Shown: positions 8,476 to 18,357, counted from the stretch's first letter. The stretch is 64,000 nucleotides of DNA from Halobellus inordinatus (GCF_024464655.1 NZ_JANHAV010000002.1:310001-374000), one strand, 5' to 3'. The notes: generated by a model from the sequence alone, not told the origin. Translations and numbers: made by a program.

Positions 8476-10542
8476 GTGAAGATCAAGCGTGCGTTCTTGC
8501 TCTCGATACTGATCGTCGCGATCATCCTCTCGGGAGCCGTCTTTGTCGGGTTTCAGCAGTACAAAGACACCCTGTACGCGCACGAGGAGATGGAGGTCCA
8601 GCGGTCGGCCGAACACGTCAGCTCGGAGCTCCAAAAGCAGTTCACGGCGCTGGAGCGGACTGTCTCTGTCGCGGCCGCGAATTCGGCCATCGGAGACCAC
8701 GGGAGCACCGCACAACAGCAGGCCTTAGCGAGGTTCGTGAATCGGTCGGGATTCTCGGGCGCGTCAGTCATCGCGGCCAACGGGACGATGACGAACATCG
8801 TCTCCGACGTCTCTCCGGAGACGCGTCGGGAACTCGTCGGATCGGAGTTCGGCGACCGCGAGTACTTCCAGCGCGCGATGAACGGAACGACGTACGTCAG
8901 CGACCCGGTCGAAGCCGAATCCGGCAACCACATCATCACGGTCAGTGCGCCGATCTACCGTGACGGCCGCGTCGTCGGCACGCTGAACGCCGTGTTTCAC
9001 CTCTCGGAAGACGAGTTCTTCTCCCGGTTCGCGTCGACGCTCGACGGCGAGGAGTGCTTGCGGCTCTACTCGCGGGACGGGACGCGAATCTTTGCCAGCG
9101 GCTCGCCGACGAGCACTGACTTCGTTCACAACGTAACCGTCTCGGAGACGGGTTGGACGGTCAGCGTGCGCGAGGACCGCTCGGAAGTGGAATCGACGAT
9201 CCAGATGGTGACGTTCGTGCAGATCGGGTCGCTCCTGGCGGTTCTCAGCATCCTCTTCGGGTTCGGGTGGTGGATCTACCGGCAGAGTATCCAGCAACTC
9301 ACGCGCCTGCTGGGCGGCTTTCAGGCCCTCGAAGACGAGCAGTACGGCACCACGGTCGACCTCGACGACACCGACGAGTGGCAGCACGTCGAGCACGGAT
9401 TCAACCAACTCAGCAACGCGCTCGCCCAGTCGCGCGCCGAGCGCCGGGAGCGCGAGCGCGAACTCAGACGCGAACGCGACCGTTTCGAGGCGCTGTTCGA
9501 AGGCGTCCCGGAGCCGATCGTCACCGTCGAACTCACCGACGGCGGGGCGGTGCTCTGCGACGTCAACGAGGCGTTCGAGACGACGTTCGGCTACGACGCC
9601 GAGGCGGCGATCGGCGAAGACATCAACGACCTCATCGTCCCACCCCATCAGGAGGCAGCAACGGAGGCCGAACTGCTCGACGAGAAGGCAGCCGACGGCC
9701 GGCGCTTGACGCGCGAAGTGCGGCGCAGGGCCCGCGACGGCGTCCGGGACTTTCTCTTCCGGTCGGCCCCGATCGAACACGACGGCGACGTCACGCACCA
9801 GTTCGGCGTGTACATCGACATCACCGACCGCAACGAGTACGAACAGCGCCTGCGCGAGCAACGCGACAACCTCGACACCCTGAATCAGGTGGTCCGCCAC
9901 GACATCCGAAACGACCTCCAGTTGGTGACCGCCTACGCGGACTTGCTCTTGGAACTCCGCGAAGCGGAACTCGACGACGCGGAGACGAACGAAGAGCGCG
10001 AGTACATCCGGAAGATCCGCGAAAGTTCCGCCCACGCGGTCGAACTCACCCAGACCGCGCGGGATATGGCGGAGGTGATGCTCACAGACGAGAGCGAGCG
10101 TCGGCCGGTGAGTCTCCGCGCCGCAATCGAAAGCGAACTCAGCAATCTCACATCCGAGACCGACGCCGTCGTCGCCACTCAGGGGCCGATTCCGGAGGAG
10201 AAAGTGCTGGCAAATGGCATTCTCGGCTCGGTTTTCAGGAACCTCCTGACGAACGCCGTTCAGCACAACGACAAGGAGGTGCCCGAGGTGACCGTCTCGG
10301 CGACCGTCGACGACGACGCCGAGGTGGTGCAGGTCCGCGTCGCGGACAACGGGCGGGGCGTGCCCGAATCCCAGAAGGAAGCCATCTTCGGCAAGGGCGA
10401 GAAAGGCCTCGAGAGCAGCGGGACGGGCCTCGGTCTGTATCTCGTCCAGACGCTGGTCGACACCTACGGCGGCGACGTCTGGGTCGAAGACAACGACCCG
10501 GAGGGTGCGGTCTTCGTCGTCGAACTGCCGATCGCCGAGTAA
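8476..10542 (+). CDS. Membrane sensor histidine kinase (Cache-HAMP-PAS-HisKA-HATPase), 688 aa
   Basis: Domains in order: TM helix 5-25; extracellular Cache-type sensor about 40-240 (GDREYFQRAMNGTTYVSDPV); TM helix about 244-266; HAMP about 268-320; PAS about 335-460; H-box VVRHDIRNDL with phospho-His near 475; HATPase with N-box NLLTNAVQHN near 588 and G-box GTGLGLYLV near 650. The start is uncertain: GTG 8476 places TM1 at the N-terminus, with GGAGGT just upstream but unusually close. An in-frame start inside the rhomboid gene would add 72 residues of atypical composition and is rejected. No response regulator is adjacent, common for haloarchaeal kinases. Confidence 0.9.
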   Translation: MKIKRAFLLSILIVAIILSGAVFVGFQQYKDTLYAHEEMEVQRSAEHVSSELQKQFTALERTVSVAAANSAIGDHGSTAQQQALARFVNRSGFSGASVIAANGTMTNIVSDVSPETRRELVGSEFGDREYFQRAMNGTTYVSDPVEAESGNHIITVSAPIYRDGRVVGTLNAVFHLSEDEFFSRFASTLDGEECLRLYSRDGTRIFASGSPTSTDFVHNVTVSETGWTVSVREDRSEVESTIQMVTFVQIGSLLAVLSILFGFGWWIYRQSIQQLTRLLGGFQALEDEQYGTTVDLDDTDEWQHVEHGFNQLSNALAQSRAERRERERELRRERDRFEALFEGVPEPIVTVELTDGGAVLCDVNEAFETTFGYDAEAAIGEDINDLIVPPHQEAATEAELLDEKAADGRRLTREVRRRARDGVRDFLFRSAPIEHDGDVTHQFGVYIDITDRNEYEQRLREQRDNLDTLNQVVRHDIRNDLQLVTAYADLLLELREAELDDAETNEEREYIRKIRESSAHAVELTQTARDMAEVMLTDESERRPVSLRAAIESELSNLTSETDAVVATQGPIPEEKVLANGILGSVFRNLLTNAVQHNDKEVPEVTVSATVDDDAEVVQVRVADNGRGVPESQKEAIFGKGEKGLESSGTGLGLYLVQTLVDTYGGDVWVEDNDPEGAVFVVELPIAE

Positions 10543-10656
10543 CGAGGTCGGTCTCGAAGCCGTCTCACCACGGGTCGCCCGCGTCGCGGAGTTTTTTGCC
10601 TCCCGACCCCGCCGCGAGGAGTAGAATTATGAAGGATCACCTCGTTCGTGGGGACG

Positions 10657-10893
10657 ATGGAGGACAGCGAGTACGACGACCTCACTTCGTCGCTGACGCC
10701 GCACGAGTCGGCGGGCGGGGTGACGACGTATCGGAACACTGTGAGTATCGCCTGTCCCGCGTGCGGTGACCCGTTCGACGATCTGGTCATCTGCGAGGAC
10801 GAGTACAACAGCCTCGAACTCAGTATGCTGCTCGATCTCTGCGTAACGACACACGAGGACGAGGTACTTCTCTTTACGCACAAAAAGCAGTAA
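10657..10893 (+). CDS. Small CxxC protein of the 'flagella cluster' (DUF7385-like) type, 78 aa
   Basis: A short acidic protein whose order of elements (GGVTTYRN, then CPACGDPF, then a variable loop, then DEVLLFTHK at the C-terminus) resembles small haloarchaeal proteins labelled 'flagella cluster protein'. The label is from memory and the function is unknown; two Cys of the CPAC motif plus further Cys may bind zinc. The ATG at 10657 is preferred to a GTG at 10648. It is convergent with the ribonuclease gene, 27 bases away. Confidence 0.65.
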   Translation: MEDSEYDDLTSSLTPHESAGGVTTYRNTVSIACPACGDPFDDLVICEDEYNSLELSMLLDLCVTTHEDEVLLFTHKKQ

Positions 10894-10920
10894 GCGGCCC
10901 GGCCGCGCGGTCGGAGACGC

Positions 10921-12258
10921 TTACTCGTCCCGCAGATCGATCCGCTCGGGCGGAAGCCCTTCTTCGTTGACCACGTTCCCGTCGTCGTCGACAGTGACCA
11001 CGCCGCGGTTGTTGACGGCGTGTGGGTCCAGATGCACCTCTTCGAGGAACTGTTTGTAGAGCCGTTCGGCCGTCTCGCCGTCCTTCTGGCGCTCGGACGC
11101 GCGGTCGCACAGTTCGACTAAGTCCTCGGGGACGTCGTTCTCGTGGACGATCCAGTGGTTGATGAGGTCCGACAGTCGCCGGATGGGCGAGGTGAAGTGT
11201 CCGTAGATGTCGAAGTTGAGCGCGTAGTGACCGCCGAAGGGATCGTTCATATACTTCGCGCGCGGCATCACCTTCAGCACCGCCCGCTGGATCTTGTTGA
11301 GCGCTCGCGAATCGGAGTTCTCTAAGGCGTCGTTGACGGCTTTTCGGGGGTCGTCCCAGGAGGCACCGGAGATGTTCACGCCGTCGAGTTCGGTGATTTC
11401 GCGGAGCGCCTCGTCCCACTGATCCGGGGTCGGCTGGGGGTGGACGCGGTACATCGCCTCGACGCCGCGGTTCCACATCAGTTCGTGCGTGACGGCCTTG
11501 TTGGCCTTCAGCATACACTCCTCGATGATCGTGTGGGCGCGGTCGCGGCTCGGATTCAAGACGAGCGAGCCGTCTTCCTTCCGCTGTTCGTGGAGCTGAT
11601 CGGCGAGTTCGTAGACGAGCGCGTTCTCCTCGTGGAGCGGCGCCTCGGGGTCGTCGAGGCGGTTCTCACACTGCGTGTAGGTCAGCCGCTCGTTGGAGTG
11701 GATGACGGACTTGTAGATGTCGACCTCCTCGAAGGAGAGCGTCTCTTTGTTGATCTCCATCTCGACTGTGTGTGCGAGACGGTCTTCCTCGGGGACCAGA
11801 GAACAGACCGTCTCCGCGAGGACCGGCGGGAGCATATGGATCGTGTAGCCGGGGAGATAGACCGTGTTCCCACGCTCGACGGCTTCGTTCCACATCTCGG
11901 ACTCCGGGTGGACGTAGTGGGTCACGTCGGCGATGTGGACCCACAGCGTGTACGTCTCCTCGCTCTCGCGGATGCTGAGGGCGTCGTCGAAGTCCTGAGC
12001 GTCGATGGGGTCCGTCGTCCAGGTCGTCAGATCGCGGAGGTCCTTGCGCTCGTCGAGTTCGTCTTCGATCTCGTCTTGGATGCCTTCGGTGCGCGAGCGC
12101 GCCTCCGAGAGCACCGGCGACGGGAACTGATCGCGGATTCCGAACTCCTCGAAGAGTTCCGCTCGCTTTTCTTCCAACTGCCGGGCGACGTCGATAGAGA
12201 TTTCGACGGGGCCTTGCCCCTCGGCCGTCCCGGCCTGCGACTGCGCGTCGTTCGACAT
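10921..12258 (-). CDS. RNB-domain exoribonuclease (RNase II/R family), 445 aa
   Basis: A single-domain RNB ribonuclease expected to degrade RNA 3'-to-5' in the cytosol. The catalytic acidic motif TTDPIDAQDFDDALSI lies near residues 90-105. Also visible are YTIHMLPPVLAETVCSLVP (near 150) and the conserved FTSPIRRLSDLINH near residue 360. The OB-fold cold-shock and S1 domains of bacterial RNase R are absent; the compact form is usual in haloarchaea. The ATG at 12258 (MSNDAQ) starts just before the recognisable domain. Upstream in-frame codons have shadow-like Arg-rich composition. Confidence 0.92.
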   Translation of the reverse strand: MSNDAQSQAGTAEGQGPVEISIDVARQLEEKRAELFEEFGIRDQFPSPVLSEARSRTEGIQDEIEDELDERKDLRDLTTWTTDPIDAQDFDDALSIRESEETYTLWVHIADVTHYVHPESEMWNEAVERGNTVYLPGYTIHMLPPVLAETVCSLVPEEDRLAHTVEMEINKETLSFEEVDIYKSVIHSNERLTYTQCENRLDDPEAPLHEENALVYELADQLHEQRKEDGSLVLNPSRDRAHTIIEECMLKANKAVTHELMWNRGVEAMYRVHPQPTPDQWDEALREITELDGVNISGASWDDPRKAVNDALENSDSRALNKIQRAVLKVMPRAKYMNDPFGGHYALNFDIYGHFTSPIRRLSDLINHWIVHENDVPEDLVELCDRASERQKDGETAERLYKQFLEEVHLDPHAVNNRGVVTVDDDGNVVNEEGLPPERIDLRDE

Positions 12259-12392
12259 ACCGCTTCTTACTGGGGAGAGGTAGTTAGTGGTGTCGCACGT
12301 GAGTCCCCAGCGAGTCGAGGACGGCGAGCGCCGGGATCGCCCGGAGCGGCGAAACGGTACCGGTTTAATTGCCCCGCTCGGAGCACTCTGTC

Positions 12393-13130
12393 GTGTCCCG
12401 CGTACCGCTCCCCGCAGAGATGCGCCGCGGCGTCCGCGATGCAGCGCCGATTCTGATCGGGATCGCCCCGTTCGGGCTCGTCGCGGGCGCGGCCGCCATC
12501 GACGCCGGACTGACGCCGCTGCAGGCCGTCGGGCTGTCGGTCGTCGTCTTCGCGGGGGCCTCACAACTGGCCGCTATCGACTTGCTGGGGAGCAACGCCG
12601 AACTGCTGGTCGTCCTCGTCACAGGGCTCGTGATCAACCTCCGGATGGTGATGTACTCCGCGTCGATCGCGCCGCACTTCCGGCCGCTCCGAACCTGGTG
12701 GAAGTCGCTCTGTTCGTACGTGCTCACCGATCAGGCGTACGCGCTCTCGATCGCGCGCTATACGGACCGCGACCTCGACTCCACCGAGCGGCGAGACTAC
12801 TACCTCGGCGTCGCGGTGTCGCTGTGGGTCGTCTGGCAGTGTTGTACCGTCCTGGGGATCGTCGTCGGCGCGCGCGTCCCCGACTCGTGGGGGCTGGAGT
12901 TCGCCGTCCCGCTGGTGTTCTTGAGCCTCCTCGTCCCCGCTGTCACCACGCGGCCGAAACTCGTCGCGGCGGTCGTCGGCGGCAGCGTCGCCGTCGCCGG
13001 CGACGTCTTCGGCGTGCCGTTCAACCTCGGCCTCATCGCCGGTGGCCTGGCGGGCGTCGTCGCCGGCGTGATCGCGGACGAGCGACTGGCGACGGCGAGC
13101 CGTGACACCGACGACGGAGGTGCTCACTGA
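12393..13130 (+). CDS. AzlC-family branched-chain amino acid exporter, large subunit, 245 aa
   Basis: Polytopic membrane protein with the AzlC core: GIAPFGLVAGAAAIDAGL, then SVVVFAGASQLAAIDLL near residue 57 and INLRMVMYSASIAPHF near residue 82. With AzlD it forms a two-component exporter (branched-chain amino acids in bacteria). GTG 12393 is chosen because TTTAAT at 12364-12369 lies about 27 bases upstream, fitting a leaderless transcript; ATG 12420 is the alternative. The azlD-like gene starts inside the stop codon (TGATG), so the two are translationally coupled. Confidence 0.88.
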   Translation: MSRVPLPAEMRRGVRDAAPILIGIAPFGLVAGAAAIDAGLTPLQAVGLSVVVFAGASQLAAIDLLGSNAELLVVLVTGLVINLRMVMYSASIAPHFRPLRTWWKSLCSYVLTDQAYALSIARYTDRDLDSTERRDYYLGVAVSLWVVWQCCTVLGIVVGARVPDSWGLEFAVPLVFLSLLVPAVTTRPKLVAAVVGGSVAVAGDVFGVPFNLGLIAGGLAGVVAGVIADERLATASRDTDDGGAH

Positions 13131-13465
13131 TGCCGACCGACTACGGCCCGCTCTCGGTCTGGGGCGTCGTCGTCGCGCTCGGCCTCGCCACGTTCGGCAT
13201 CCGCGCGTCGTTCATCTACCTGTTCGGTCGGATCGACGACGTCCCCGAGCGAGTGACCGGTGCGCTTCGCTTCGTACCGCCGGCGGTGTTCGCCGCACTC
13301 GCCGTTCCATCGTTCGTCGCGCCCGGTGGCGCGGTCGCGGTCGTCGGCAACGAGCGACTGTTCGCGGGTATCGTCGCGGGTGCGGTCGCGTGGTACGTCG
13401 ACGACGTCTTCGCGACGATATTCGCCGGGATGGCGGCGCTGTGGCTGCTCCGGTTCGGTCTCTGA
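13130..13465 (+). CDS. AzlD-family transport protein, 111 aa
   Basis: Small membrane partner of the AzlC-type protein, with four predicted helices. The conserved core GLATFGIRASFIYLFG and then VPPAVFAALAVPSFVAP is typical of AzlD. Its ATG overlaps the last base of the azlC-like stop codon, which implies coupled translation and a stoichiometric complex. The C-terminal helix ends AALWLLRFGL. The transported compound cannot be deduced from sequence. Confidence 0.9.
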   Translation: MPTDYGPLSVWGVVVALGLATFGIRASFIYLFGRIDDVPERVTGALRFVPPAVFAALAVPSFVAPGGAVAVVGNERLFAGIVAGAVAWYVDDVFATIFAGMAALWLLRFGL

Positions 13466-13516
13466 TGCTGAGACGCGCCCGCCGTCGCGCGCTCCCAAAC
13501 GTTTTCAGCGGCTCTT

Positions 13517-14284
13517 GTGAACCGGTCGGGCGTGCCCTCCCGCTCGTTCCGTTCCACCCTTGGTTCCCTCTGCGTCGGTAACGACCCTTACGCCACCTCG
13601 AAGCGTCGCCGGCTCGCTGCAGCGAGTCTCGTCGGCGGTTTCACTGTCCTCCTCAGTGTTGCGCTCGTGGCCTGCTGGCTCGTCTTAACGACTGCTGGCC
13701 CGCTCGGGCGACTCAGCGCGGTCACGACGATGACCGGCGGAAAGCCGGTCCCGGCAGCGTTCGTTCCCGTTTGGGCCTACGGGGGAGCGATGGGGTTGCC
13801 GGTGACACTCGTCGAGACGACAGGCGGCGGCCGAACGATGGTCGTCCGCAACACCGTCGAACTGCTCGATGGTCCTGGCTCTGTGATACTCGGCGTGCTC
13901 CCTGCGACCCTGCTCGTCGGGGCCGGCGCGGTCTCCGCACAGTGCGTCTACGCGGTACGGTCGAACGCCGGCGGATTCGCCGGCGGCGCGGCTGTCACGG
14001 GCGGCTACGTCACTGTCGCCGTCCTGCTCGCACTCCTCGCCCGTGTCGGTGTCGGAGATGCACCTGTCGGCGCGCAGGGGTACGTCAGGATCGGCGTGAC
14101 GGGCTTTCCGCCCGAAACGCTCGCCGGTGACACCGTCGGACTGCCACCGTGGCGAAGTGCGTTCACGACGCTCGTCGCGGCGATCGGCTTCGGCGGCTTC
14201 GGCGGCGCACTCTCGTCCGTCTTCGAACGAACCAGCAGTTCAGGCTCGGGAGAGACAGCATCGGCACGCGATTCAGACGCGTAA
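13517..14284 (+). CDS. Hypothetical membrane protein, 255 aa
   Basis: Not recognised. An N-terminal basic stretch (KRRRLAAASL near residue 29) precedes a strong membrane helix (about 37-60). Further helices lie near residues 118-140, 150-175 and 215-235, and a Ser/Thr/Glu-rich tail follows. The lumenal segment between helices 1 and 2 contains TGGKPVPAAFVPVWAYGGAMGLPV and a loop with VETTGGGRTMVV. GTG 13517 is the assigned start, but the first 25 residues are weakly haloarchaeal in composition, so a later start is possible. Confidence 0.6.
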   Translation: MNRSGVPSRSFRSTLGSLCVGNDPYATSKRRRLAAASLVGGFTVLLSVALVACWLVLTTAGPLGRLSAVTTMTGGKPVPAAFVPVWAYGGAMGLPVTLVETTGGGRTMVVRNTVELLDGPGSVILGVLPATLLVGAGAVSAQCVYAVRSNAGGFAGGAAVTGGYVTVAVLLALLARVGVGDAPVGAQGYVRIGVTGFPPETLAGDTVGLPPWRSAFTTLVAAIGFGGFGGALSSVFERTSSSGSGETASARDSDA

Positions 14285-14376
14285 ACGCGAGACCCGCCTG
14301 TGGACGTTCAACCACGAACAACGGACTGCGTCCGGAACGGCTGTACCTTTAATTCGTCCGGGTGTGTCGTACCGCT

Positions 14377-16359
14377 ATGAATTGGCGGGAGGCGGAAGCG
14401 GCGTTCGACGACGACGTCCTCGGGGAGACGACGCTGGCACGGCTGTTCGACGAGAGCGCGGCCCGGAACGCGGACGCCGTCGCCCAACGGTACAAAGGCG
14501 GCGTCTACGACCGCTCGCTCGTCGCAAGCGGCGTCGTATCCGCCGCGCCAGACGGCGATTACGCCGGGGTGACGTACGCGGAGATGCGCGAGATCGTCCG
14601 CGCACTCGCCGCCGGCTTTCGCTCGCTCGGCGTCGACGCCGGGGACCGCGTCGGTATCTTCTCGGGCACGCGGATGGAGTGGGCACAGACCGACTTCGCA
14701 CTGCTCTCGGCGGGCGCCGTCGTCACGACCGTCTACACCTCCTCCTCGCAGTCGCAGGTAGAGTATCTCCTCTCCGACCCCGACGCGAGCGGCGTCGTCG
14801 TCGAGAACGACGAGTTGCTCTCGCGCGTGCTCGCCGTCGAAGACGACCTCGATCTGGGGTTCGTCGTCGTCGTCGACGAGATCCCGGACGGCAGCGGGAT
14901 GGCCGGCGCCGTCCGCGACCGCGACGACATCTACACGCTCGCAGAGGTCTACGACCGCGGAACCGAGGCCTTCGACGAGACCGCCTACGAGTCGTGGCTG
15001 GACGAACGCGACCCCGAAGACCTCTCCTCGCTGATATATACGTCGGGGACGACCGGCCAGCCGAAAGGCGTCGAACTCACACACCACAATTTCCGGTCGA
15101 ACGTCAATCAGTGCTACCGGCGGTTCGGTCCGCGACCAGACAAGACAGGCGGCGTGATCTCTGCGGGATCGACGACGCTCTCGTTTCTCCCGCTCGCGCA
15201 CGTCTTCGAGCGTCTCGCCGGACACTTCCTGATGTTCGCCGCGGGCGCGACCGTCGCCTACGCCGAGAGCCCCGACACGCTCCGGGAGGACTTCCAACTG
15301 GTCCGGCCGACGGTCGGCACGAGTGTCCCGCGGGTCTACGAGAAGCTCTACGACGCGATCCGCTCGCAGGCGGCCGAGTCACCAGTCAAACGCCGGATCT
15401 TCGCGTGGGCGGTCGACGTAGGGCAGGCGTACCACGCGGCCGACGATCCGGGCGCGGTGCTGTCGGCCAAACACCGCCTCGCGGACCGCCTCGTCTTCGA
15501 GCAGGTTCGCGAGGCGCTCGGCGGGCGCGTCGACTTCTTCATCAGCGGCGGCGGGAGCCTCTCACCGGAGCTGTGTCGGCTGTATCACGCGATGGGTCTG
15601 CCGATCCTCGAAGGCTACGGCCTCACCGAGACCGCCCCCGTCGTCGCCGTCAACCCACCTGAAGAGCCGAAAGTGGGAACGATCGGCCCGCCGCTTCCGG
15701 ACGTCGAGGTCGACCTCGATCAGAGCATCGTCGGCGACCAGTCCGGCGCCGCCGGCGGCGACGTGGGTGAACTGCTCGTCCGGGGGCCGAACGTTTCCGA
15801 CGGCTACTGGAACCGCCCTGACGACACTGCCGCGGCGTTCTCCGACGACGGGTGGTTCCGCACTGGCGATATCGTCGAACTGCGGCCGGACGGGTACATC
15901 ACCTTCCGCGAGCGAGCGAAGCAGATTCTCGTGCTCTCGACGGGTAAGAACGTCGCTCCGGGACCGATCGAAGACGCCTTCGCCGCGAGCCCCGTCGTCG
16001 AACAGTGTCTCGTCGTCGGCGACGGCCGGAAGTTCGTCTCCGCGCTCGTCGTCCCCAACTTCGAGGGCGTCCGGGAGTGGGCCGACAGCGAGGGCGTCGA
16101 CCTTCCTGCAGACCGAGCCGAGATCGCACGCGACGATCGCGTCCGCGAGCGGATCCAACGCGAGATCGACGCCGCCAACGAGAACTTCGAGTCCTACGAG
16201 CAGATCAAGCGCTTCCGCATCCTCTCCGAGGAGTTCTCCGAGGAGAACGACCTGTTGACGCCGACGATGAAGAAAAAGCGCCGGAACATCCTGGCTCAGT
16301 ACGGCGATCAGGTCGAGATGCTCTACGATCCCGACGCGGATACGACGTTCTCGCAGTAG
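14377..16359 (+). CDS. Long-chain fatty acid--CoA ligase (AMP-forming), 660 aa
   Basis: ANL-superfamily enzyme that activates a fatty acid as acyl-AMP and transfers it to CoA. Visible motifs: the P-loop YTSGTTGQPKGVELTH (from residue 221), GYGLTETAPVVAVN near residue 413, DGWFRTGDIVELRPDGY near 492, and the hinge/lysine region KNVAPGPIED near 525. Length and the KMKKKRR-type C-terminus fit long-chain acyl-CoA synthetases of the FadD15 kind. A TATA-like CCTTTAATT at 14346-14354 lies about 27 bases before ATG 14377 (leaderless). Together with the thiolase at 18391 it suggests fatty-acid degradation or acyl remodelling. Confidence 0.92.
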   Translation: MNWREAEAAFDDDVLGETTLARLFDESAARNADAVAQRYKGGVYDRSLVASGVVSAAPDGDYAGVTYAEMREIVRALAAGFRSLGVDAGDRVGIFSGTRMEWAQTDFALLSAGAVVTTVYTSSSQSQVEYLLSDPDASGVVVENDELLSRVLAVEDDLDLGFVVVVDEIPDGSGMAGAVRDRDDIYTLAEVYDRGTEAFDETAYESWLDERDPEDLSSLIYTSGTTGQPKGVELTHHNFRSNVNQCYRRFGPRPDKTGGVISAGSTTLSFLPLAHVFERLAGHFLMFAAGATVAYAESPDTLREDFQLVRPTVGTSVPRVYEKLYDAIRSQAAESPVKRRIFAWAVDVGQAYHAADDPGAVLSAKHRLADRLVFEQVREALGGRVDFFISGGGSLSPELCRLYHAMGLPILEGYGLTETAPVVAVNPPEEPKVGTIGPPLPDVEVDLDQSIVGDQSGAAGGDVGELLVRGPNVSDGYWNRPDDTAAAFSDDGWFRTGDIVELRPDGYITFRERAKQILVLSTGKNVAPGPIEDAFAASPVVEQCLVVGDGRKFVSALVVPNFEGVREWADSEGVDLPADRAEIARDDRVRERIQREIDAANENFESYEQIKRFRILSEEFSEENDLLTPTMKKKRRNILAQYGDQVEMLYDPDADTTFSQ

Positions 16360-16441
16360 AACCGGACATTCGTCCACCAATTATACGAGCAAAATTCGCA
16401 TTCACCACCTATTGTCGGTCGAAAGCCGGCCGGAATGTGTG

Positions 16442-16483
16442 GATTTATACCCTTCGGGGGATCAAAACGGAGGTATGGAGGTG
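16442..16483 (+). promoter_or_regulatory. Promoter and Shine-Dalgarno of the antiporter gene
   Basis: A TATA-like GATTTATAC at 16442-16450 is followed by GGAGGTG at 16477-16483, five bases before GTG 16489. A strong Shine-Dalgarno is unusual among the mostly leaderless genes here, and it fixes the start at GTG 16489 rather than the upstream ATG at 16435, which would lie within the promoter. Confidence 0.6.
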
Positions 16484-16488
16484 TCCTA

Positions 16489-18357
16489 GTGGCGACCGCA
16501 GGCGGGGCGAATCTCATCCCCATCGTAGCCGCGATCATCGGAATCGGCGTAATTTCACAGATCCTCTCGGATCGCTTTCGCATCCCGAGCGTCGTCTTTC
16601 TGATCGCGTCCGGAATCCTCCTCGGCCCGGAAGTGCTCGGCGTCGTCGGACCGGACTCCTTCGGCAACGCGCTGAGTGCGATCGTCGGCCTCTCGGTCGC
16701 GATCATCGTCTTCGAGGGTGCGTTTCACCTCCGCATCCAGAAGCTCCGGGAGGCCCCGGCGGCGACACTCAAGCTTATCACGCTCGGGGCCGCCATCGCG
16801 CTCGTCGGGACTGCCGTCGCCGTCCACGTCCTGCTCGCCGCCTCGTGGTCCCTCTCGTTCCTGATCGGAGCCCTGCTCGTCGCGACCGGGCCGACGGTCA
16901 TCACGCCGATTCTGGAAGTCGTCCCCGCACGCGACCGCGTCGAGGCCGCCTTAGAGACCGAGGGGATCGTCAACGACGTGACCGCGGCGATCCTCGCGGT
17001 CGTCATCTTCGAGGCGATAATCTCCGGTGTCACGGAACCGATGGCGCTGCTGACGCTCTTCGCCGAGCGCCTGGGCGTCGGCGTCGTCATCGGCGGCATC
17101 GTCGCGGCCGTGCTTCTCTATGCGCTCCGGTACGTCGACCTCTCGCCGGGGAACGCACCGCAGAACGCCCGCCTGCTCACTCTCGCCGGCGCGCTCGTCG
17201 CCTACGGAGCCGCAGACACAATCGCGACGGAGGCGGGGATCGCCGCCGTCGCCACCGCGGGCATTCTGATGGGCAACGCCGACATCCCGTACGAAGAGGA
17301 GATTTCGGCGTTCAAAGGCGACGTGACGCTGCTCGTCCTCTCGTTCGTCTTCATCGCGCTGGCGGCGCTGTTGCAGTTCGACATCCTGCGGACGATCGGT
17401 CCCCCCGGACTCCTCGTCGCCGCCGTCGTCGCACTCGTGTTGCGCCCGGCGCTCGTGTTCCTCTCGGCGCGCGGCGATCGCTTCAGCACCGGCGAGAAGT
17501 GGTTTATGAGCCTCGTCGGTCCTCGGGGGATCATTCCGGCCTCGGTCGCGACGCTTTTCGCGATCGAACTCCGGAACGCCGGCCTCGACGAGGCGGCGAA
17601 CACGCTCGTCGGCACGGTCTTTCTCGTCATCCTCGTCACCGTCGTTCTCGAAGGCGGATTCGCCCGACAGATAGCCGAATACCTCGACATCATCCCAATG
17701 CGCGTACTCATCATCGGAGGCGGGAAGGTGGGCCGAACGCTCGCCGAACGCCTCGAAGGCCGCGGAGAGAACGTAGTGCTCATCGAACAGGACCAAGAGA
17801 CGGTCGAAACCGCGCGGAACGCCGGCTTCACCGTCCACCACGGCGACGGCACCGACACGGACGTCCTCCGGTCGGCCGGCGCGGAGAACGCGCGGATCGT
17901 CGTCGGCGCGACCGGCAACGACGACGTGAACCTGCTCGTCTCACAGCTCGCCAGCTCGAAGTTCGGCCCCGAGACGATCCTCGCGCGGGTGAACAACCCC
18001 GACAACGCCGAAGCGTTCGAGGAACTCGGCGTTCGCACGATCTCGGCGACGCTGGCGACGGCGCAGGCGATGGACAACTACATCGAGCGGCCGTCGATGA
18101 TGGACTGGATGGGCGAGATCGGTCGCTCCGGCGACGTCCAGGAGATCGAAGTCACGTCCGAGGAGATCGTCGGCCGCACGATCCGCGAGGTCGGGCCCGA
18201 ACTCCCGGACGACTCGCTCATCGTCCTCGTCCAGCGCGAGGGCGAGACCCACGTCCCCGACGCGGACTTGACGCTCCAGCAAGGCGACCGGATCACGATC
18301 ATCGGTGGGCGCGAGGAGGTCCGCGAGGCGATCCAGTACGTCCACCCCGACAAGTAG
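16489..18357 (+). CDS. Na+/H+ antiporter (CPA family) with C-terminal TrkA/RCK domains, 622 aa
   Basis: Residues about 5-395 form a cation:proton antiporter with roughly twelve helices (ISQILSDRFRIPSVVFLIASG; ALLVATGPTVITPILE with the conserved acceptor region near 130; MSLVGPRGIIPASVATL near 345). From residue 404 an RCK_N (TrkA-N) Rossmann domain begins with MRVLIIGGGKVGRTLAERL and contains the acidic NAD-binding IEQD. A TrkA-C domain (about 540-622) ends in GDRITIIGG. It acts in the cytoplasmic membrane in Na+/K+ and pH homeostasis; nucleotide binding to RCK probably gates activity. Confidence 0.92.
   Translation: MATAGGANLIPIVAAIIGIGVISQILSDRFRIPSVVFLIASGILLGPEVLGVVGPDSFGNALSAIVGLSVAIIVFEGAFHLRIQKLREAPAATLKLITLGAAIALVGTAVAVHVLLAASWSLSFLIGALLVATGPTVITPILEVVPARDRVEAALETEGIVNDVTAAILAVVIFEAIISGVTEPMALLTLFAERLGVGVVIGGIVAAVLLYALRYVDLSPGNAPQNARLLTLAGALVAYGAADTIATEAGIAAVATAGILMGNADIPYEEEISAFKGDVTLLVLSFVFIALAALLQFDILRTIGPPGLLVAAVVALVLRPALVFLSARGDRFSTGEKWFMSLVGPRGIIPASVATLFAIELRNAGLDEAANTLVGTVFLVILVTVVLEGGFARQIAEYLDIIPMRVLIIGGGKVGRTLAERLEGRGENVVLIEQDQETVETARNAGFTVHHGDGTDTDVLRSAGAENARIVVGATGNDDVNLLVSQLASSKFGPETILARVNNPDNAEAFEELGVRTISATLATAQAMDNYIERPSMMDWMGEIGRSGDVQEIEVTSEEIVGRTIREVGPELPDDSLIVLVQREGETHVPDADLTLQQGDRITIIGGREEVREAIQYVHPDK

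Noticed and set aside
9153-10769. 538-codon plus-strand frame in the kinase gene
   Set aside because: Frame-shifted shadow; the kinase frame carries all HisKA/HATPase motifs.
13102-13581. 159-codon plus-strand frame at the azlD-like gene
   Set aside because: Arg-rich shadow of the AzlD coding region in another frame.
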